DNA from: Anaerolineales bacterium
GTDB taxonomy: Bacteria; Chloroflexota; Anaerolineae; Anaerolineales; UBA4823
DNA: 5,526 nucleotides
Direction: 5' to 3'
Assembly (NCBI GenBank): GCA_028687395.1
Contig: JAQUAE010000146.1
Coordinates: 1 to 5,526 of the forward strand
The notes below the pieces were generated by a model. That model did no database searches, had not been told where the DNA came from, and saw nothing but the letters and a program-made list of their open reading frames with translations. The position numbers and the translations under genes were made by a program. This document shows, piece after piece, positions 1-4,376 of the stretch (position 1 is the stretch's first letter; the number at the start of each line of letters is the position of its first letter).

Positions 1-135
1 CGCCTCCCCACCAGCCTGGTTGAAATGGCCTTTCAGCGTTTGTTGGAAATCGATGAAGCCGTCAAGACTAGCCGCATGGAATGGGAGACCGCCATGGATG
101 TGTTTCTCACGACGATGACGGCTCGTTCGGGATAG
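1..135 (+). CDS. holA: DNA polymerase III delta subunit, C-terminal end (partial)
   Basis: Frame 1 is open from the window edge to a TAG at 133-135 and gives the last 44 residues of a protein whose start lies outside. The segment reads as an amphipathic helical tail: FQRLLEIDEAVKTSRM (residues 11-26 of the fragment), then ETAMDVFLTTM. This matches the usual C-terminus of bacterial clamp-loader delta subunits, where an 'L..D..IKTG...E.A.E.....L' pattern closes the collar domain (known from the family). Delta opens the beta sliding clamp during clamp loading in the cytoplasm. The match rests on a short tail and on memory of the pattern, not on an alignment. The 3' end overlaps the oppositely oriented small gene by 29 bases, so the two transcripts would be complementary there. 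No terminator is visible after the stop. Confidence 0.65.
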   Translation, partial: RLPTSLVEMAFQRLLEIDEAVKTSRMEWETAMDVFLTTMTARSG

Positions 136-379
136 AGCCGTTCACGCCGATCCAGAAGTGATTGGGCAGAACCGAGTGGGAGGGGCGCACCTCGACCCCC
201 GCGCTGCTGATCCGCCAGGGCGTCTCGGGAGAATGGCCATTGCGCAGCATGCTTGGGTGCACGTAGCACAGGTTGGGCTTCTTGCCGTACTTTTCGCGAT
301 AATAGGCGGCAGCGCGCTCGATTTTTACCGCCATCTCGGCTTTCGGGTCATTGTCGAACCACAGCATACCAATGTTCAT
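107..379 (-). CDS. Small uncharacterised protein (90 aa) with LexA-type SOS promoter
   Basis: A 90-residue soluble-looking protein with no signal peptide, membrane segment or known catalytic motif. It has three blocks: a hydrophobic/acidic N-terminus with LWFDNDP (residues 6-12); a helical, charged stretch with KIERAAAYYREKYG (19-32) running into PNLCYVHPSM (35-44); and a C-terminal block VEVRPSHSVLPNHFWIGV (62-79) followed by a Ser/Pro tail. I recall similar unnamed proteins in Chloroflexota genomes, but I assign no function. The start is well supported: AAGGAG at 390-385 lies 5 bases before the ATG at 379-377. Upstream is an almost perfect sigma-70 promoter with a LexA-type operator over its start site, so DNA-damage induction is inferred. 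SulA- or YneA-like division inhibitors are other small SOS proteins, but nothing here resembles them. The gene has no operon partner and runs tail to tail into holA, overlapping it by 29 bases. Confidence 0.82.
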   Translation of the reverse strand: MNIGMLWFDNDPKAEMAVKIERAAAYYREKYGKKPNLCYVHPSMLRNGHSPETPWRISSAGVEVRPSHSVLPNHFWIGVNGSIPNEPSSS

Positions 380-483
380 ACGAGCTCCTTCTCAATTACG
401 CCTGCCAGCGCACCGTGGCGCCTTTTTGGCTTTACCGGAGTGCTGCGACACAGTCATGTTGTAAAGGCATGAAAACCAATATG

Positions 484-497
484 CGAACATTTGTTCT
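484..497. promoter_or_regulatory. LexA (SOS) operator, Gram-positive type
   Basis: The plus strand reads CGAACATTTGTTCT. Its core GAAC-N4-GTTC is a perfect inverted repeat and fits the LexA/DinR box known from Bacillus and related groups (CGAAC-N4-GTTCG-like). It lies 1 base downstream of the minus-strand -10 element and covers the predicted start site at about 492, a position where a bound repressor would block initiation. A second match on the opposite strand is inherent to the dyad. The identity of the repressor is inferred, because no lexA gene is in the window. Confidence 0.75.
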
Positions 498-498
498 A

Positions 499-527
499 AT
501 TATAATCTCGAGCACAGCGCTTGTCAA
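499..527 (-). promoter_or_regulatory. Sigma-70 promoter of the small SOS-type gene
   Basis: On the minus strand, TTGACA (527-522) and TATAAT (504-499) are both perfect consensus hexamers separated by exactly 17 bases. Transcription would start near 492, giving an untranslated leader of about 113 bases before the ATG at 379. A promoter this strong in a GC-rich genome normally needs a repressor, which fits the operator immediately downstream. Confidence 0.82.
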
Positions 528-571
528 TAGCGCGCCGAGGTGATTAACCCACCTGAGGAGGAGGCTGAACG

Positions 572-1561
572 ATGTCAGGAGCTGACCTTCCCCTGGTGCT
601 CGTCACCCACACGCTTCCCCTGGAGTGGATCTCAAGCCTGCAGGGGCGCTGTCTTCAGGTCACCGGGCCGGTGGACGCGGTGCGCTTCGACCCCAGCCTG
701 GAGGCTCGCTTGGAAGGAGCCGCGGGGATATTGTGCCTGCTCACCATCCCAATCAACGAAGCCATCTTGCAGAGGGCGCCTGGATTGAAGGTGGTGAGCA
801 ACATGGCTGTTGGGGTGGATAACATCGACTTGCGGGCCTGCACCCGACGTGGAATCCCGGTGGGGAACACACCGTGGGTGCTCACCGACGGCACCGCTGA
901 CCTGGCCATGGCCCTGCTGCTGGCTGCCGCCCGCCGCCTGCCACAGGCCAGCCTGGACGCCCGGGAAGGACGCTGGACTACCTGGTCGCCGACCGGCTGG
1001 CTGGGCGCCGACTTGCATGGCGCCCTCCTGGGCATCGTCGGGCTGGGGAAGATCGGCCGCGCCGTGGCACAGCGGGCGAAGGGCTTCGGTTTGCGCCTGG
1101 TCTACTGCGACGAACAGCCAGCGCCGCCTGAGCTGGAAGCCGCCCTCGATTTGCAGCGCTTAACCCTGGACGAGCTGTTACAGGTGAGCGATTTCGTCAG
1201 CCTGCACGTCCCGCTGACCCCTCAGACGCGCGGCCTGATCGCGGAGGGCGCTCTGCGCAAGATGAAATCGACTGCTATTTTGGTGAACACGTCGCGCGGC
1301 GGGGTGGTGGACGCCCGTGCGCTGGAGCGCGCCCTGCGCGAGGGCTGGATCGCTGCCGCCGCACTGGACGTCACCGAGCCCGAGCCTTTGCCGCCCGACC
1401 ACCCTCTTTACCGCTTGCCGAACTGCCTGATACTTCCCCACATCGGCTCGGCTACACGAGAAACCCGCCAGCGCATGGCCGAGCTGGCGTGTGAAAACCT
1501 GCTCGCTGGCCTGGAGGGGCGCCGCTTGCCCCATTGTGTGAACCCGGAGGTGTACGCGTGA
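572..1561 (+). CDS. D-2-hydroxyacid dehydrogenase (glyoxylate/hydroxypyruvate reductase type)
   Basis: A 329-residue cytosolic enzyme of the usual length for the NAD(P)-dependent D-2-hydroxyacid dehydrogenase family, which reduces 2-keto acids such as glyoxylate or hydroxypyruvate to D-2-hydroxy acids. Family marks in order: SNMAVGVDNID (76-86) of the substrate domain; the Rossmann loop GLGKIG (157-162); the catalytic Arg in NTSRGGVVD (R242); the Glu in TEPEP (E269); and the catalytic His in LPHIGS (H290). The stretch before the Rossmann loop (W-SPTGWLGADLHG, 138-150) is typical of the glyoxylate-reductase branch. An aspartate (D180) ends the second Rossmann strand, which favours NADH over NADPH (inference). 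There is no C-terminal ACT domain, which argues against a long-form phosphoglycerate dehydrogenase, although exact substrate remains open. The start is fixed by GAGGAGGAGG at 555-564, 7 bases before the ATG. The MoaD-like gene follows after 96 bases in the same reading frame. Confidence 0.9.
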   Translation: MSGADLPLVLVTHTLPLEWISSLQGRCLQVTGPVDAVRFDPSLEARLEGAAGILCLLTIPINEAILQRAPGLKVVSNMAVGVDNIDLRACTRRGIPVGNTPWVLTDGTADLAMALLLAAARRLPQASLDAREGRWTTWSPTGWLGADLHGALLGIVGLGKIGRAVAQRAKGFGLRLVYCDEQPAPPELEAALDLQRLTLDELLQVSDFVSLHVPLTPQTRGLIAEGALRKMKSTAILVNTSRGGVVDARALERALREGWIAAAALDVTEPEPLPPDHPLYRLPNCLILPHIGSATRETRQRMAELACENLLAGLEGRRLPHCVNPEVYA

Positions 1562-1588
1562 AGCCCACCGGCCGGGCCTCGACAGCCG

Positions 1589-1615
1589 GGCGCTGGGGCG
1601 CGCCCATCCGGCGCC
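1589..1615. repeat. GC-rich hairpin upstream of the MoaD-like gene (copy 1)
   Basis: GGCGCTGG (1589-1596) can pair with CCGGCGCC (1608-1615), 8 pairs with one G-U, around an 11-base loop. A perfect 10-base palindrome, GGGCGCGCCC, at 1596-1605 overlaps the inner part, so alternative folds compete. No U-tract follows, so a classical terminator is unlikely. The same arms recur at 1892-1919 just past the gene. Confidence 0.5.
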
Positions 1616-1657
1616 GGGCCGCCCCGCCGGTCCCAAGTACTTAAGCGTGAGGCCGGG

Positions 1658-1909
1658 TTGCAGATCAAGGTTGTGCTGTACGCCACATTTCGTGAGAAGC
1701 TGCCGCCTGAAGCTCGCGGCAGGACCACGCTGGAGCTGCCCGAGGGGAGCCACATCGCGGATGTCCTGGAGCGGCTGGATATCCGGGTCGCGGCGCAGTG
1801 CGCGGTCAACGGCGAGCTCGAGCGCGATCGCACCCGCCAGCTCAAGGACCAGGACGAGGTGCGCATCTTCCGCTCCGCCGGCGGGGGTGGTGGGCGCTGG
1901 CCCTCCTGA
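1658..1909 (+). CDS. MoaD/ThiS-family ubiquitin-like sulfur-carrier protein
   Basis: An 83-residue beta-grasp protein. Seen: first strand QIKVVLYATF (2-11), LELPEGSHIADVLERL (25-40) spanning the second strand and helix, the CAVNGE turn (48-53), and LKDQDEVRIF (62-71), all in the order usual for MoaD/ThiS small sulfur carriers. Such proteins are activated at a terminal Gly-Gly and deliver sulfur to molybdopterin, thiamine or tRNA. Here five glycines (75-79) are followed by RWPS, so the diglycine is not the C-terminus. It would need trimming to work as a carrier, or has lost that role. Which pathway it serves cannot be told, since no moaE, thiG or E1-like gene is present. The start is TTG at 1658, the only usual start codon between the preceding stop and the first strand, with GAGG 5 bases before it. 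It shares its frame with the dehydrogenase upstream and could be co-transcribed with it. Confidence 0.78.
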   Translation: MQIKVVLYATFREKLPPEARGRTTLELPEGSHIADVLERLDIRVAAQCAVNGELERDRTRQLKDQDEVRIFRSAGGGGGRWPS

Positions 1910-1919
1910 ACCGGCGCCC
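1892..1919. terminator. Hairpin between convergent genes (copy 2), possible bidirectional terminator
   Basis: GGGCGCTGG (1892-1900) pairs with CCGGCGCCC (1911-1919), 9 pairs with one G-U, around a 10-base loop. It overlaps the last codons and stop of the MoaD-like gene and ends 7 bases before the stop of the methyltransferase on the other strand, which is the right place for a shared terminator. No T-run follows on either strand, so intrinsic termination is doubtful. It may only stall polymerase or protect 3' ends. Confidence 0.42.
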
Positions 1920-1925
1920 GCTCCA

Positions 1926-3167
1926 TCAGGCAAGACGCTCCCAGAAGCTGATGCTTTCGATGTGATAGGTTTGTGGAAAGAGGTCAAAGGGGGTGATCTG
2001 CACCAGGTGGTAACCGCCCTGGCTGAGTTGTTTGAGGTCGCGGGCCAGGGTAGCGGCGTCGCACGAGACGTAAACCAGCGTGGCTGGCTGCAGGGTTAGC
2101 AGGGCCTCCAGCACCCCACGGCCCAGCCCGCTACGCGGCGGGTCGACCAGGATGATGTCCGCGGGCGCTTCCAGGTGTGGCAAAACCTGCTCCACCGGTG
2201 CCTCGTAGAGTTCCACGTTATCGAACTCATCCAGGTTCACGGCGAAATCCGCGCTGGCGCTCGCCGAGGCTTCGATTCCTACCAGCCGCCGAGCGTGGGG
2301 GGCCAGGAAGGCGCTGAACAGCCCCACCCCGCAATAGGCGTCGATGATCACCGGATGGTTTTGCAGCGGCAGGTTGGCCAATACGTGCGCCACCATGGCT
2401 TCCGCCATCGCCGTGTTTACCTGGAAGAAGGAGGCGGCCGAGACGTAAAAGCTGCGCCCCAGGACGTCACTGAGGATGTACCCGCTGCCCGCCATCACCA
2501 GCGACCCACCCGGGCTGGCGTGCACCACCGAGACGGGCAGCCCCTCCACGGCGAGCTCAGGGGGTTGGGAATCCTGGCTTTCCAGGACGATTAACAAGTT
2601 TTCCTCGCGCCCCTGGCGGATGGCGACACGCTCCAGCCCGGGGAGGGGTTCCAAATCCAACCGCGGCCAGAGGTTGTTGATGTGCGCTTCGGGCAAGTGG
2701 CACTCGCGGATGGGGAGAACTCCCCTGCCATCTGCCTTGTAGTAGCCCAGTTGTCCATCAGGGGTGAGCTGGAACTGGACGTGGTTGCGGTAATTCCATT
2801 CCTGTGGAGAGGCGATTGCGGGTTGTATGGGGATGCCCTTCAGCCTGGCGATGCGCTCAAGCTGGCTGGCCAGGATGGCTGTCTTGGCAGCCAGTTGGTC
2901 GCTGTACGTCATGTGCTGGTAGTGGCAGCCCCCACAGTCTGTAAAATGAGGGCAGCGAGGGGCAATTCTCCCCGGGGCAGGGTCCAGAATCTCGACCATC
3001 TCGCCCCGGGCGAAGCGGCTTTTCTCTGCCACCACGCGCAGGCGCACCCGGTCGCCAGTCAGCCCGAAGGGGACGAAGACAGCCCGGCCGTCGGGGAGCC
3101 TGCCCAGGGCGTCGCCCCCGTAGGCCTGCGTGGTTAACGTCACCTCAATGACGGGCGAGGAACTCAT
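1926..3167 (-). CDS. RlmD/TrmA-family RNA (uracil-C5)-methyltransferase
   Basis: A 413-residue SAM-dependent enzyme that makes 5-methyluridine in RNA, most likely 23S rRNA as in RlmD, RlmC or RlmCD, though a tRNA target (TrmA-like) is not excluded. Seen in order: an N-terminal TRAM domain (about 5-60) for RNA binding; cysteines C72, C78, C81 (CPHFTDCGGC) and C156 (IREC), the four expected ligands of the 4Fe-4S cluster; SFFQVN (246-251); the SAM loop DAYCGVGLFS (276-285); VDPPRSGLG (341-349); the nucleophilic Cys in VSCD (C369); and the general base in HIES (E404). Length is normal and nothing essential is missing. The ATG at 3167 lies inside the end of the aminotransferase gene (23-base overlap), with GAGGAG at 3178-3173, 5 bases before it, so translational coupling is likely. 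The gene ends 16 bases from the convergent MoaD-like gene. Confidence 0.9.
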   Translation of the reverse strand: MSSSPVIEVTLTTQAYGGDALGRLPDGRAVFVPFGLTGDRVRLRVVAEKSRFARGEMVEILDPAPGRIAPRCPHFTDCGGCHYQHMTYSDQLAAKTAILASQLERIARLKGIPIQPAIASPQEWNYRNHVQFQLTPDGQLGYYKADGRGVLPIRECHLPEAHINNLWPRLDLEPLPGLERVAIRQGREENLLIVLESQDSQPPELAVEGLPVSVVHASPGGSLVMAGSGYILSDVLGRSFYVSAASFFQVNTAMAEAMVAHVLANLPLQNHPVIIDAYCGVGLFSAFLAPHARRLVGIEASASASADFAVNLDEFDNVELYEAPVEQVLPHLEAPADIILVDPPRSGLGRGVLEALLTLQPATLVYVSCDAATLARDLKQLSQGGYHLVQITPFDLFPQTYHIESISFWERLA

Positions 3168-4215
3168 CGATGCTCCTCAAGAGTTGTTCGATATCCTCCG
3201 TCTGGGTCTCCCCCATGTGGGCGATGCGGAAGGAGGCTTCCTTCAGCGGGCCATACCCGCTGGCGATGCGCATGCCCCTGGAGAGCAAGAAGGCTTTGAG
3301 CGCCTTCACATCCATCCCCGGCGGGACCTTGAGGGTGGTCACCGTCTGCGAGCGAAATCCCGGCGGGGCGTACAGCTCGAACCCGGCTGCCTGCGCCCAG
3401 GCTTGCACACGCTGCGCCAGCGCGCTGTGGCGAGCGAAGCGGGCATCCAGCCCTTCGGCCAGGATGCGCTCGAGCTGCGCGTCCAGGGCATAGATCAGGG
3501 ACAGTGCTGGCGTGGCGGGCGTGGAATCCTTGAGGCGGTGTCTTTCCATGCGCACGAAATCGAAGTACCAGCCGCGCTGGGGGACGCCCTCGGCGCACTG
3601 CAAGGCGCGCTCGGAAACCGCCGCCAGCGCTAACCCCGGGGGCAATGCCAGACATTTCTGAGAAGAAGCCAGCACCAGGTCCAGCCCCCAGGCGTCCATC
3701 TCGATCTTTACCCCTCCCAGGGAGGAGACCGCGTCCACGCAGATTAGCGTATCCGGGTTGGCCCGGCGCGCCGCTGCGGCGATCTCGGCGATCGGATTCT
3801 GCAGCCCCGTGGAGGTTTCGTTGTGCACCACGGTGAGCGCCTCGTACGGCTTGCGGCGCAGCGCCTGGGCGACCAGTTCGGGCGCAATTGGCTCGTGCCA
3901 GTCCACCTCCAGCAGGCCGGCTTCTTTGCCGTTGGCCAGCGCCACCTCGCGCCAGCGCTGGCTGAACGCGCCGTTGACGCAGGACAGCAGCCGCTCCTGA
4001 ACCAGGTTGCGCACAGCGGCTTCCTGCAGGCCGCTGCCCGAGGCGGTGAAGATAAATACTCGTTCCTGGGTGCCGAACAACTGGCGCGCCCGGGTTGAGG
4101 CGTGCTGGAAGATGGCTTCGAACTCCTGGCTGCGGTGGGGCAGCATGGCTTGCGCCTGGGCAGCCAGGATGGCCGGGTGAACATCTACCGGGCCGGGAAC
4201 GAACATCGGCGACAT
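3145..4215 (-). CDS. Class V PLP aminotransferase (alanine/serine-glyoxylate type)
   Basis: A 356-residue fold-type I PLP enzyme of the alanine-glyoxylate, serine-glyoxylate or serine-pyruvate aminotransferase group, moving an amino group onto glyoxylate or pyruvate in the cytosol. Seen: FVPGPVDVHP near the start; TASGSG (57-62) for the cofactor phosphate; HNETSTG (131-137); VDAVSSLGG with D161 contacting the pyridine nitrogen; the Schiff-base lysine K187 in SSQKCLALPPG; and FRIAHMG (329-335), whose arginine (R330) should bind the substrate carboxylate. I place the start at ATG 4215 rather than at an in-frame TTG at 4239, because GGAGG (4225-4221) sits 5 bases before this ATG and MSPMFVPGP is the usual family N-terminus. 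It overlaps the methyltransferase by 23 bases. The nearby hydroxyacid dehydrogenase could use the same keto acids. The exact amino donor and acceptor are not decided by sequence. Confidence 0.88.
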   Translation of the reverse strand: MSPMFVPGPVDVHPAILAAQAQAMLPHRSQEFEAIFQHASTRARQLFGTQERVFIFTASGSGLQEAAVRNLVQERLLSCVNGAFSQRWREVALANGKEAGLLEVDWHEPIAPELVAQALRRKPYEALTVVHNETSTGLQNPIAEIAAAARRANPDTLICVDAVSSLGGVKIEMDAWGLDLVLASSQKCLALPPGLALAAVSERALQCAEGVPQRGWYFDFVRMERHRLKDSTPATPALSLIYALDAQLERILAEGLDARFARHSALAQRVQAWAQAAGFELYAPPGFRSQTVTTLKVPPGMDVKALKAFLLSRGMRIASGYGPLKEASFRIAHMGETQTEDIEQLLRSIDEFLARH

Positions 4216-4302
4216 GGGCACCTCCAGTTGATACAACAAACTACCGGTATGGCGGTGATGAAAAGGTGGGCTCGGTTGCAGGCCTTTCTATCACTGGGTC
4301 TG

Positions 4303-4311
4303 ATTTTACCA
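4303..4311 (-). promoter_or_regulatory. Candidate extended -10 promoter of the aminotransferase-methyltransferase pair
   Basis: On the minus strand TGGTAAAAT (4311-4303) is an extended -10 (TGn plus TAAAAT). No convincing -35 stands upstream, as is common for extended -10 promoters. The start would be near 4296, leaving a leader of about 80 bases before the ATG at 4215. This is the best candidate in the 161-base divergent gap, but only moderately supported. Confidence 0.4.
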
Positions 4312-4360
4312 GCACCGACCAGACGCTGCCTGGCCTCGGAGGGGTGAAGCGCCACCTGCC

Positions 4361-4369
4361 TGCTATAAT
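4361..4369 (+). promoter_or_regulatory. Extended -10 promoter of the metallopeptidase lipoprotein gene
   Basis: TGCTATAAT is a perfect extended -10 (TGn plus consensus TATAAT). No TTGACA-like -35 is present at 16-18 bases upstream. The last T is 7 bases before base 4376, so transcription should begin at or within a base of the ATG at 4377, giving a leaderless mRNA. Confidence 0.6.
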
Positions 4370-4376
4370 GCAAGGT

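Noticed and set aside
432..470. Short upstream ORF (12 residues, minus strand) in the leader of the small SOS-type gene
   Set aside because: It has no ribosome site before its ATG and no leader-peptide-like codon run; probably chance.
501..506. Plus-strand TATAAT as promoter for the dehydrogenase
   Set aside because: The sequence ATTATAAT gives TATAAT on both strands, but on the plus strand no -35-like hexamer is found 16-18 bases upstream. The minus-strand reading is perfect, so I assign it there only.
521..549. TTGTCA-17-TTAACC as plus-strand promoter of the dehydrogenase
   Set aside because: The -10 is poor and the start would fall inside the ribosome site, so it could not give a translatable leadered mRNA.
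1558..1644. GTG-started 28-codon frame overlapping the dehydrogenase stop
   Set aside because: It is short, rich in Pro/Arg/Gly and has no ribosome site or family resemblance.
1178..1987. Minus-strand open frame of 269 codons
   Set aside because: It lies opposite the well-supported dehydrogenase and MoaD-like genes, has low-complexity Ala/Gly/Arg-rich translation and matches no family; a by-product of high GC content.
2682..3633. Plus-strand open frames of about 150-167 codons
   Set aside because: They are antisense to the methyltransferase and aminotransferase, whose catalytic residues are all intact on the minus strand.
4216..4239. Longer aminotransferase starting at TTG 4239
   Set aside because: The ribosome site GGAGG (4225-4221) lies inside that extension and points to the ATG at 4215; the added eight residues are not part of the family N-terminus.
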